Source: Euryarchaeota archaeon UBA103 (GTDB lineage Archaea > Thermoplasmatota > Poseidoniia > Poseidoniales > Thalassarchaeaceae). Taken from it: a stretch of 64,000 bases of DNA. A program made the translations under genes and the position numbers. The notes under the pieces were generated by a model. That model saw only the letters and a list, made by a program, of their open reading frames with translations, was not told where the DNA came from and did not search any database. The stretch lies in the NCBI GenBank assembly GCA_002506825.1, contig DAYH01000023.1, forward strand, positions 24,399-88,398, read 5' to 3'. Below, piece by piece: positions 16,553 through 24,774 of the stretch. Positions within the stretch are counted from its first letter, which is position 1; every line of letters starts with the position of its first letter.

Positions 16553-18286
16553 ATGAGCTCAGAAAGGGCGGTTGCCGCAATCGGTTTGGCGGTTTGTATC
16601 ATAGCCGCAATTTTAGCTACGGCAATGCTCTCAGATAATGAGTCAACAGATTCCAGTGGAGGTGAGGAGTTGATCGATCCCTTGATCCAAACCGAGGGGC
16701 ACGATCATAGGAACGCTAGCCAGCATGTGATGTTCACAGAAAACATTAGGCCAGTTAGCTACAATCCCCTAACTGCCCCTGGAAATGCGGAGATTCAAGT
16801 CGCGGACTCTCCCGATGGCAAGAGGTATGCCTACATTGCGGGATGGTCTGAGTTGCACATCGTGGATGTCACTAACCCTGAGAATACTACGGTAACAGGA
16901 GTGTACTACGACCCCAATACCCAAGTCCTAGATGTAAAGTACTTGCAATACAATGCTAGGGAGTACGTTATAGTTCAGAATCAATTAGTAGACCCCGGGG
17001 CCGCAGATCCAAATGTTGGTTCATGGGAAGATCCTGCTCAAGTTACAGTTACATTGGTTGATGTGACGGACAAAAGCGATCCTAGTTGGGTCGATTCGTG
17101 GTATGATGCTGATCACCCTAGCGGACCTCATAACCTCTACACCCACATGATTGACAATGAATGGTATATATTCGTAGCCAATCCAGATTACGAGCAATGT
17201 GATGTTGGACAGGGTGACGCTTGCGGCGGAATCACAATCGCTCACCTAAACTTCGCAGGGTATGGAGACCTTCCCAGAATTGTGAAGGTAGGGGAAGCCG
17301 AAGTGAGCTGGGAGTCTACCCTAGGGGGCTGGATATACATCCATGACATGACTGTTCAGACATGGCCGGGCGAGGACCCAAATGATCCTCGTTTCGATAG
17401 AACTTTCGTGTATGGTGCATATTGGGAAGCAGGACTGAGGATTTTCGACGTTTCTGATGTTCCACACCCTGGAAATGACCTTGCTGAGTATCTGGCGATA
17501 GCGGCCGCCTGCAGGGGGTCTTTCGGCACTCAACTGGGTTGCAACTGGAGAGCTCCTGAAGTTGGCCAGTGGATGGAGTTCGAAGACTTTGATGGTGATG
17601 GGGAGATTGACTGTGGCTGTACAGGAAATGAAAATGGTGGCAGAGCCTCATATATTCACTATGCTGAGCCCATAGACGATATGGTCGATGCTAGTCATTT
17701 GGGTTACCCTGCCGGTAAGCGCCACCTCACAATAGTCGCAACCGAGGTACTCAGCACCACAGTGGGAACAGGTATGAGCTACCTACTGGACACCACTGGC
17801 TATGAAATGAATAACGGAAATTTCAGATTCCTCCCCGAGCTTATCCACGGGTGGGAAATACCATTTGCTATGGATCACCATATTCCCGAGGGAGAAGAAT
17901 GGCTCCTATTTAGCCCCCATAATGCAGATACTCAGATTTTCCAAACTGGACTACCAGGGCTTCCTGACAATAGTTTCGGTGGTGCTTGGGATGGCAGAAT
18001 TTACCTGAGTAGCTATCACGCAGGACTGTGGGTCATAGATATTGAAACTCTGATGTTTGAAGGATTACAAAGCAGTAACAAGACGGAGGCTCATACGTCT
18101 TCGACTATCGGTTATCACCTTCCCCATGGGGCTGACGGGACTCCTCTGGATAGCTCATTCTACGACTTCGGATGGACTCCTTTCCTATGGGCGGCAGAAT
18201 ACCATGATGGTTACACATACCTCTCGTGCATCACAAGTGGATTGTACATTGTCCAATTGGACATTGACGCGCCCTATGGAACCTAG
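16553..18286 (+). CDS. Exported LVIVD-repeat beta-propeller protein
   Basis: The 577-residue protein has an N-terminal signal anchor (AAIGLAVCIIAAILATAML). A large ectodomain follows with repeated strands of the LVIVD type: YIAGWSELHIVDVTNP, AYWEAGLRIFDVSDV, YHAGLWVIDIETL and SGLYIVQLDI. It is His- and Asp-rich, with blocks such as AMDHHIPEGEEW and LFSPHNADTQIF that could bind metals. An acidic segment DFDGDGEIDCGC resembles a calcium loop with Cys. Family function is unknown. The ATG at 16553 starts MSSERAV; a Cys-rich in-frame extension to 16490 is outside the signal sequence and rejected. First of a run of co-oriented envelope genes up to 22.7 kb. Confidence 0.8.
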   Translation: MSSERAVAAIGLAVCIIAAILATAMLSDNESTDSSGGEELIDPLIQTEGHDHRNASQHVMFTENIRPVSYNPLTAPGNAEIQVADSPDGKRYAYIAGWSELHIVDVTNPENTTVTGVYYDPNTQVLDVKYLQYNAREYVIVQNQLVDPGAADPNVGSWEDPAQVTVTLVDVTDKSDPSWVDSWYDADHPSGPHNLYTHMIDNEWYIFVANPDYEQCDVGQGDACGGITIAHLNFAGYGDLPRIVKVGEAEVSWESTLGGWIYIHDMTVQTWPGEDPNDPRFDRTFVYGAYWEAGLRIFDVSDVPHPGNDLAEYLAIAAACRGSFGTQLGCNWRAPEVGQWMEFEDFDGDGEIDCGCTGNENGGRASYIHYAEPIDDMVDASHLGYPAGKRHLTIVATEVLSTTVGTGMSYLLDTTGYEMNNGNFRFLPELIHGWEIPFAMDHHIPEGEEWLLFSPHNADTQIFQTGLPGLPDNSFGGAWDGRIYLSSYHAGLWVIDIETLMFEGLQSSNKTEAHTSSTIGYHLPHGADGTPLDSSFYDFGWTPFLWAAEYHDGYTYLSCITSGLYIVQLDIDAPYGT

Positions 18287-18353
18287 ACTTCGGCCCCTAT
18301 GGGGCCGGGCGTAAAGGGGGGAATTTGATAGGGTAGGTTTGTCCCGGCGTGGC

Positions 18354-20309
18354 ATGAACCTACGCCCGGTATGGCTGCTCACCGCTCTGATGATACTAGC
18401 ACCTCTTTCTGGGTGCCTATCATTTTCCAATGATTCAGGGAGATCAGGCGATGGCAGTATGGATTGGATAGATCCTGTGACAGAAATAGAGGATGACAAT
18501 CACTCGCACAATGATTTGCTTGCACACCGTCTTGCTACTCCAAATGCAAAATTAATTGACTATCACAACCTAAATTGTGATGGAAACGTAAAGCCCCCAG
18601 CGGACTTGGACAACGTGGCAGGTAGGCCTTGTTTTGATGAATTCAAAAATGTGGGACCGACCCCCGGAGATAGCTCGGAGATAGCAATTGAAGGTAATTT
18701 TCTCGATGACTGTGAGATATATGGAGATGGTACTGGGGGGTGTTTCGCCTACGTCTCTTCATACAACCAATTTGAGATTCTAGACATTAGTAAGCCCAAC
18801 GAAATTAGACTATTATCTACATACTACGCAGAAATTGCCAGAATGATCGATATCAAAGTCACGTCCGATAACAACTGGGTGCTAGTGAATCATGAATTGA
18901 CTAATTCTGAGTTAGACCCGATTCCCAATGATGATGATGCCAATAGCGGTGCAAACCGACTAGATCTAATCTATGTTGGTGACAAGACTAGCCCCATAAA
19001 GGTCGCAGAATGGGATAATCCTCCAGCTGGTTTTCACAATCAAGATCTGCACGTATACTGTGATTGGGAACCTGCAAACCCCACCGCTTTATGGCAAGAT
19101 GACTGTCACCTATTCCTGTTCGGCGCTGATCCCTATCCTGAAATGGTAGAAGGATCAAGTGGGACTTTCTACAAGGGAACACAGGTCTTCTACGCTCTTA
19201 TTGATTTCGAGGGATTGAACCCGACAAACAACGAAGAACAACAAAATGCAAGCAGGGAAATAATCCGATGGGGCGGGTACACTCCTGAGCCGCAGACAAC
19301 CTGTGGAGGATCCATATTCAACCATGACAATGTATTCTTCATCCACCCAATAACCAAGCAGAAAATGTTGGCAGTATCTTACTGGGGAGCTGGGTTGAGA
19401 TTCGTTGATGTATCCGAGCCACCTCAAATTGCTGATCCTCTGGGGATTTCTTGGCCTCCTGAAACCGGACGATGGCTGGGTTGCTCCACCGATGACTCGG
19501 GATGGTATGGTCCAGAGGGAGGGGGGCATGCCAACATGTCACCTGAAGTTTGGCTAGATGCGAATGATGGAAACGACAACATACATTATGCGGTCCCCCA
19601 GGATAATTTGATTTGCTCGGGAATTAGCGAGTATGACCCAGTGGAAACATGGCCTGATAAATGCGGAATAGGACCCTCCGATGCCACATATGGCGAGAAT
19701 TGGAGGCATTACACTTACATCGCACCGGAATATGGATCTAACGCCAATCACACTGGCTACATATGGACAATTGATACCACGGACCCGGCTCAGCCTTTCC
19801 TAGTTTCCAAGTGGAAGCTACCTGGTGAAAGCACTCTTCCTGATGGAACCTCGCATCCTCACCATTACATCCCTGGAGGATATATTTTCAGTCCCCATAA
19901 TGGGGATACTGGGTTGAATGGGCACGTTTACTGGACCCATTACCATGCCGGAGTTTGGATAACTGATCATGGCCACATTTGGGACGAGTTAGTTTGGGAA
20001 AATGGATATCCAGAACCGGAAAGAGGATTTCAGGCAATATCAGAGTTAGCACCATCACACACACTTGGATACTACCTACCGGCAGGACCAGATTGGATTG
20101 ATGACCCTGCTAATACATTGGGTTATGACATGGCTGATTGCTGGGCTTCTTGTATGATACCTTTCGATTGGGGTCTACAATATGACCCTCGTGGTTTCGT
20201 CTTTATTTCCGAGATGGTCTCAGGAGTATATGTTGTTCAGTTCGATGAGGATTATGATTCAAGATATGACTATCCACCTCTATGGAAGGCGGAGGCTAGT
20301 GACGAATGA
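18354..20309 (+). CDS. LVIVD-repeat lipoprotein
   Basis: A 651-residue paralogue of the previous protein, but with a lipobox: the signal peptide ends LAPLSGC with the lipid-modifiable Cys at 21. LVIVD strands include YWGAGLRFVDVSEPP, YHAGVWITD and MVSGVYVVQFDEDYD. A His-rich patch GTSHPHHYIPGGY and FSPHNGDTGLNGH mirrors the same position in the paralogue. The start ATG at 18354 has GATAGGGTAGG just before it and an ATTTGATA element about 28 bp upstream. Its TGA overlaps the next ATG (ATGA), so it is translationally coupled to the His-first protein. Confidence 0.82.
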   Translation: MNLRPVWLLTALMILAPLSGCLSFSNDSGRSGDGSMDWIDPVTEIEDDNHSHNDLLAHRLATPNAKLIDYHNLNCDGNVKPPADLDNVAGRPCFDEFKNVGPTPGDSSEIAIEGNFLDDCEIYGDGTGGCFAYVSSYNQFEILDISKPNEIRLLSTYYAEIARMIDIKVTSDNNWVLVNHELTNSELDPIPNDDDANSGANRLDLIYVGDKTSPIKVAEWDNPPAGFHNQDLHVYCDWEPANPTALWQDDCHLFLFGADPYPEMVEGSSGTFYKGTQVFYALIDFEGLNPTNNEEQQNASREIIRWGGYTPEPQTTCGGSIFNHDNVFFIHPITKQKMLAVSYWGAGLRFVDVSEPPQIADPLGISWPPETGRWLGCSTDDSGWYGPEGGGHANMSPEVWLDANDGNDNIHYAVPQDNLICSGISEYDPVETWPDKCGIGPSDATYGENWRHYTYIAPEYGSNANHTGYIWTIDTTDPAQPFLVSKWKLPGESTLPDGTSHPHHYIPGGYIFSPHNGDTGLNGHVYWTHYHAGVWITDHGHIWDELVWENGYPEPERGFQAISELAPSHTLGYYLPAGPDWIDDPANTLGYDMADCWASCMIPFDWGLQYDPRGFVFISEMVSGVYVVQFDEDYDSRYDYPPLWKAEASDE

Positions 20310-20854
20310 GATTATCTCTGAAGAGTCAATTATCAATAGCAGTAGTTTTTCTCCTTCTCATCCCCGTCGCTTCGGCACATGGAGCAAACTCATTCTCTTT
20401 CATCATGAGGAATGGATCCCTGCAACCAGAATCAGCTGAAATCGTACAGAATGATACGCTGATATTTTACAATGTGGTCGAATATGAAAGGAGTCTGGAA
20501 TTAGACAAGGACGAAGATGGAGTGATGGACTACCAGTGTACTGCTTCCGGCTTTAACTCGACCAATACAGACGATGAATGTAGACTTTGGCTCGATCCAA
20601 TTAATTGGACTGCCGGAGAATATGAGATAGACATTATCTCCAATGGAAGCCTGTGGAAAACTCTGATTTTCACACTGATAGAAGATGTACATAATGAATC
20701 TGGTCCGCCCTCTGGGTACTCCTTTGGAGACACTCCGGAAGATCAGATTCAGTCCGGGGAAGGAGTTTCTGTATCAAATGAGTTTTTACTAATTGGTGCC
20801 TTAGCGGTTGTTGGAGTTGTATTGCTTACCAGAGGGAGGGGGAAAAATGAGTAG
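20306..20854 (+). CDS. Exported, C-terminally anchored protein with predicted N-terminal His
   Basis: A 182-residue paralogue of the 15903-16499 product. The signal peptide ends PVASA (residues 20-24), giving a mature protein that begins with His25 (HGANSF). Its extracellular domain includes NDTLIFYNV, the calcium-like DKDEDGVMD and two Cys (in MDYQC and DDECRLW) that could pair. A C-terminal helix (LLIGALAVVGVVLLT) precedes a basic tail. It lies between an LVIVD lipoprotein and SCO1, overlapping the first by 4 nt and the second by 8 nt. Copper binding through the N-terminal His is my inference from context and not shown. Confidence 0.72.
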   Translation: MRLSLKSQLSIAVVFLLLIPVASAHGANSFSFIMRNGSLQPESAEIVQNDTLIFYNVVEYERSLELDKDEDGVMDYQCTASGFNSTNTDDECRLWLDPINWTAGEYEIDIISNGSLWKTLIFTLIEDVHNESGPPSGYSFGDTPEDQIQSGEGVSVSNEFLLIGALAVVGVVLLTRGRGKNE

Positions 20855-21575
20855 GATATCGGGAATTCTTCTAGCGGTGATCATAATATCGTCGGGATGT
20901 ATGGGAAGTGCCGATGAGGATGTCTTCTATGGAGAAGACATTTCTCCCCCAGTTCCGGTAACTGACTTTATACTGACAGACGAAAATGGAGATTTCTTCT
21001 CACTCTCTGGGTATGAAGGAAAGGTAGTCGTAGTAACCTTCCTATTCACTAGATGTCCGGACATCTGCCCAATTGTCAGCGCAAATCTAGACTATCTCTC
21101 TGTCATGCTTGGGGATGACTATGGGACTGAGGTTGAGATTCTTACTATTACAGTAGATCCATGGACTGACAATAGCTCAGTCTTACATCAGTATCGTGAA
21201 CAGCGAGGACTTCATTGGCCCCATCTAACTGGTTCTGTGGAAGATCTTGAAGACATATGGCTGGAATTTGATGTTGGGCTACAAACCTATGATACCGATA
21301 CTGACGGCGATGGGGTTTCAGACGGCTTCGATACCTGTTTGGAAACTCCTGAAGGAGAGGAAGTCGATAATAACGGGTGTGGTTTAGAGACCCAACAACA
21401 AGAAGAAGATGGCGTTACTGTCAAGCATCATCCTCTGGATTACTGGGTTGATCACACCACTGGTACGATAATTCTTGACAAGGAGCTTAGGCAGCGAGTT
21501 TGGTGGGGAGATACAGATTGGAATGTCGAGCTTGCGATAGAAGATATCAAGATTCTAATGGAAGAGGAGTCTTGA
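20847..21575 (+). CDS. SCO1/SenC-type lipoprotein with calcium-loop insertion
   Basis: Thioredoxin-fold copper chaperone/redox protein family involved in Cu-A site assembly of haem-copper oxidases. The 242-residue lipoprotein (lipobox SSGC, Cys18) has the CxxxC motif C70-PDI-C74 and the third copper ligand His203 (DYWVDHTTGT), so the metal site is complete. Between them, residues about 149-180 form an insertion that reads DTDTDGDGVSDGFDTC and NNGCG, a thrombospondin type 3-like calcium loop with two Cys. Start 20847 gives an ATGAGTAG overlap with the upstream stop. Confidence 0.9.
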   Translation: MSRISGILLAVIIISSGCMGSADEDVFYGEDISPPVPVTDFILTDENGDFFSLSGYEGKVVVVTFLFTRCPDICPIVSANLDYLSVMLGDDYGTEVEILTITVDPWTDNSSVLHQYREQRGLHWPHLTGSVEDLEDIWLEFDVGLQTYDTDTDGDGVSDGFDTCLETPEGEEVDNNGCGLETQQQEEDGVTVKHHPLDYWVDHTTGTIILDKELRQRVWWGDTDWNVELAIEDIKILMEEES

Positions 21576-21576
21576 A

Positions 21577-22677
21577 ATGAGCTTCTTAAGAGTGGCGGTA
21601 GTATCCTTGATATTACTTTCCTCGGGATGTCTTGGACAAGGAGAAGGAGACCTTGAGTTTCTCGGAATAGAATACAGGGACCCTCCTGAAGCGCCAAATT
21701 TTGTTCTTTTCGACCAGAACGGAGATGTCTTTGAATTGATCGAACATGAAGGCAAGGTGATTGTTGTTGCATTCGTCTACACCGCATGTCCCGACATATG
21801 CCTGATAATTTCTTCTAACCTAGATTACGTAAACAAGAATCTTGGAGACAAATCAGATGATGTGGTGATAATTTCAGTGACAATTGACCCGGCCAGAGAC
21901 ACCATCTCTCATCTATCTGAGTGGACTGATAGTAGGGGATATGAATGGTATCATCTGACAGGTCCGGTATCGACACTTCAGCAGACATACCGTTCATGGA
22001 ATGTCATAATCGATAACGAACACATATCTGCAAGTCAGCCTCCTGAAAGTGAGCTTAACAGACTGGTGTTGATGTACCCAGATAATTCTAGCTCAATTCT
22101 GGAACAGAAAGGATTCGGGAAGAACGGTTCTGATTTCATATCAGAAACAATGTCCGGATCAAACATCAGTAGCGATATTGGAAATGGACCGAATAGTTCG
22201 GGAACAATTGGCGAATGGACGTCTAACGAAGACTGGTCCTGGATTCTTCACTACTGGGACTCGGACAATGAAAGCTGGGTCACTTCTCAAGAGCCAAGCT
22301 CAACCATCAACATGGGTATTGGGACTCACCTCGCATGGATGCCAAGCAATGCTAACATCAGTATGGCCCCTCCGGGGGAGGACTGTGATGGACATGGATG
22401 GATTATGGGTTCTGGGAGCAGTGCTCACTGTATGTGTGATGACGGATATGAAAGATCTGATGCGGACTGGCTATCATGCTTCATCGAGGGATCTATCAGT
22501 GGTAACGACACTGGCTCGGAAGACCCACATGATGAGTCCCTTGGGGAGTATGAAGTTGGCCACTCCACCACCACATTCATTGTAGGGAAAGAGATGAGGA
22601 AGAGGGTTGCTTACTCTGGAATATTTTGGGATGCTGATAACTTCTTGCAAGATGTAATTACCCTCGCTGATGAGTGA
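21577..22677 (+). CDS. Second SCO1-like lipoprotein with large Cys-containing insertion
   Basis: A 366-residue paralogue of the preceding SCO1 protein. Lipobox SSGC (Cys18), C71-PDI-C75 and a putative ligand His329 in VGHSTTTF are all kept. The region between the thioredoxin core and this His is expanded to about 150-200 residues, is Ser/Asn-rich, and holds an EGF-like segment with SAHCMCDDGYERS and flanking Cys. A WSWILHYWDSD aromatic block also lies there. It begins one base after the previous stop. The insertion could be a binding module for a partner; the chaperone chemistry looks intact. Confidence 0.85.
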   Translation: MSFLRVAVVSLILLSSGCLGQGEGDLEFLGIEYRDPPEAPNFVLFDQNGDVFELIEHEGKVIVVAFVYTACPDICLIISSNLDYVNKNLGDKSDDVVIISVTIDPARDTISHLSEWTDSRGYEWYHLTGPVSTLQQTYRSWNVIIDNEHISASQPPESELNRLVLMYPDNSSSILEQKGFGKNGSDFISETMSGSNISSDIGNGPNSSGTIGEWTSNEDWSWILHYWDSDNESWVTSQEPSSTINMGIGTHLAWMPSNANISMAPPGEDCDGHGWIMGSGSSAHCMCDDGYERSDADWLSCFIEGSISGNDTGSEDPHDESLGEYEVGHSTTTFIVGKEMRKRVAYSGIFWDADNFLQDVITLADE

Positions 22678-22693
22678 TTCTCACCTTTCGACA

Positions 22694-22710
22694 CTTTTTT
22701 CGGGTTTTTA
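22694..22710 (+). terminator. T-tract terminator after the SCO1 operon
   Basis: Two T runs (22695-22700 and 22705-22709) separated by CGGG follow the SCO1 stop and precede a new promoter. T-rich tracts terminate archaeal transcription. Confidence 0.45.
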
Positions 22711-22720
22711 CACTGTTCCA

Positions 22721-22728
22721 ATTATATG
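22721..22728 (+). promoter_or_regulatory. TATA box of the YHYH protein gene
   Basis: ATTATATG is centred 26 bp before the ATG at 22750. An in-frame ATG at 22726 lies inside this element and so cannot be the start if it works as the promoter. Confidence 0.55.
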
Positions 22729-22749
22729 CTATTTCATTCACTTGGGAAC

Positions 22750-24774
22750 ATGGCAGAAGATAATGGGATGGCGAGGTCGATATTTCTCTCGGCTCTGATG
22801 GTTACTAGCGTGATGACTGGCTTACTGTTCTTCGGTATTGAAGATGAGGGTTTGAACGACTCGCCAACTATTGACTCTGATGTCCCTGACACTATGTTGA
22901 TTGGCGAGATTGAAACGGTGAATATAACAATCTCAGATGAGGAGATGGGGGGCCTGTCTGTCTTGATTACTCTGAACGGAGAGCAGGTCATGGACCCTCT
23001 TGACGCTAATGGGGTTGTAACTTTGGATATTTCATCACTCGAAGTAGGCAGTCATGCACTTCAGGTAGTGGCCACCGATAGCCTTGGACAGGATTCAACA
23101 TGGACCAAAGTTTTCTCCATTAATTACCCCGAAGAGAGTGGGACGATAATCACTCTCTCTGCGACTGAGCTTGAGATTGTAAGAGGTGGAATAGCTCCAA
23201 TTAATGGGCAGGTCCTTCATGACTCTATCGAAACTTGCTCCCTAAGGTGGTCTACTGGAGATGTCTCCGAGTCGAGCCTGGGGCTTCCAATAGGCGAAGA
23301 TGGCAGTTTCGAGCTAGAACTATCCAACATACAGGATAATACTACGTTGTCTCTATCGTCGGTATGCGGGGTTTGGACTGAAAGTTCATTCTTAGTAACA
23401 ACTACCATTACTGTAATCGAGGGAGTCACAGAAGGTTGTACTGATCCAAGTGCCAGTAACTATGACGAGGGCGCAGAAGAGGATGATGGATCCTGCGAAT
23501 ATGAAAATGAGCCTGTTCCTGAATCGGGTTGTACTGATTCAAGTGCCAGTAACTATGACGAAGGCGCAGAAGAGGATGATGGATCCTGCGAATATGAAAA
23601 TGAGCCTGTGGATAATGGAACTGGATCTCAGTCATGGTGGGAGGAAGTACTTCTTTGCGATTCTACCGAACAAGTAGAGCCCGTGGATGATTACAATACC
23701 ACGGAATCTGATAATCATCTTTGCCAATTGCGTTTTGAGATTGGAGAGACTGAGGTTGTAATCAGTTCTAATGGGATTCCTAATCATGATTTGGAGTCAG
23801 GGCCGGGTTGCTGTACCAGTGAGCAAGACCTGGAATGGAGGATTCCCCTTGTCCCCACCAACCAGACTGGGTGCGATCCTTCTATCTCTACAGATGGATG
23901 CACGATGGCACCAGAGAGAGATGCTGTCGCCTTCGCTGTAAATGGAGTTCCCATCTTCGGACCTGAAGACGGCCCCGGAGGGGATGCAGTTGCAGGACAT
24001 GAGGGGGAATATGAGGAAGATAGGCAACATATCTGGCTAGGGATATGTCACGGTCATTCAGGACCAGGTGGCGCTTATCATTACCACGCAGATGCAAATT
24101 GCGCACACTGGCACCCCGATGAAGATAGCAATCAAACATGGAGGGACTACAGTATTGACTCTTCTAGGTCCTTGTCTGAGCATTCACCTATTGTTGGATT
24201 CGCTTTTGATGGCTATCCCATATATGGATTCGTAGGCTGGGACGATGACGAGAACATATCTGAAATGAAATCATCATACCGTCTAAAGGAGGGGGAAACT
24301 GGTTACAATGGGATTGATGATTACGAGTATGTAGCAGGACTCGGCGATCTAGACTCTTGTAATGGGCACTTTGGACCCACTCCAGATTACCCCGAAGGAG
24401 TATACCACTATCATACCACATGGGAGAATGGAGAGGGAGAGATTGGATTCCCCTATTTCATCAACTGCTACAGGGGCGAAGTATCCCTAGGAAGCGAGAA
24501 TGGAGGAGGGGATGATGGGGTCGATTGCTCGGGACATGGAGATACATGGGGGCCGGGCATAGGCCCTCCTCCAGAAGGATGCGGAGGTGGCCCCCAGGGC
24601 CAGTCTTCCGACTTTTCTACAGCATTCGGAGCCATACATCGAATTGCCCCCCCTAGTGGAGGCATGTTAGCATTGATGCTACTGGGAGTTGTTTTTGTCA
24701 GAGTATTGGCATTTGCCCCAGTTTCTCCAAGTCGGGCTGGTATAATTGCCTTATATCGTCAAGCTCAAGTATGA
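22750..24774 (+). CDS. Exported YHYH-domain protein with tandem Cys repeats
   Basis: The 674-residue envelope protein has an N-terminal signal anchor (SIFLSALMVTSVMTGLLFFG) and two Ig-like beta domains (about 35-225). Two copies of a GCTDxxASNYDEGA...DDGSCEY Cys motif follow. The YHYH domain carries PIFGPED, CHGHSGPGGAYHYHAD, FDGYPIYG and a second YHYHTT; such His-rich domains are found in secreted proteins of unknown function. A Gly/Pro-rich linker leads to a C-terminal helix. The last 77 bp run across the 3' end of convergent pheS, leaving an odd tail after the helix (FAPVSPSRAGI...). A lost stop or frameshift could explain this. Confidence 0.8.
   Translation: MAEDNGMARSIFLSALMVTSVMTGLLFFGIEDEGLNDSPTIDSDVPDTMLIGEIETVNITISDEEMGGLSVLITLNGEQVMDPLDANGVVTLDISSLEVGSHALQVVATDSLGQDSTWTKVFSINYPEESGTIITLSATELEIVRGGIAPINGQVLHDSIETCSLRWSTGDVSESSLGLPIGEDGSFELELSNIQDNTTLSLSSVCGVWTESSFLVTTTITVIEGVTEGCTDPSASNYDEGAEEDDGSCEYENEPVPESGCTDSSASNYDEGAEEDDGSCEYENEPVDNGTGSQSWWEEVLLCDSTEQVEPVDDYNTTESDNHLCQLRFEIGETEVVISSNGIPNHDLESGPGCCTSEQDLEWRIPLVPTNQTGCDPSISTDGCTMAPERDAVAFAVNGVPIFGPEDGPGGDAVAGHEGEYEEDRQHIWLGICHGHSGPGGAYHYHADANCAHWHPDEDSNQTWRDYSIDSSRSLSEHSPIVGFAFDGYPIYGFVGWDDDENISEMKSSYRLKEGETGYNGIDDYEYVAGLGDLDSCNGHFGPTPDYPEGVYHYHTTWENGEGEIGFPYFINCYRGEVSLGSENGGGDDGVDCSGHGDTWGPGIGPPPEGCGGGPQGQSSDFSTAFGAIHRIAPPSGGMLALMLLGVVFVRVLAFAPVSPSRAGIIALYRQAQV
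23434..23609 (+). repeat. 93-bp tandem coding repeat
   Basis: Unit 1 (23434-23526) and unit 2 (from 23527) differ at two positions over about 83 bp, so the duplication is recent. Each encodes a GCTDxxASNYDEGAEEDDGSCEY module with two Cys. Confidence 0.9.
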
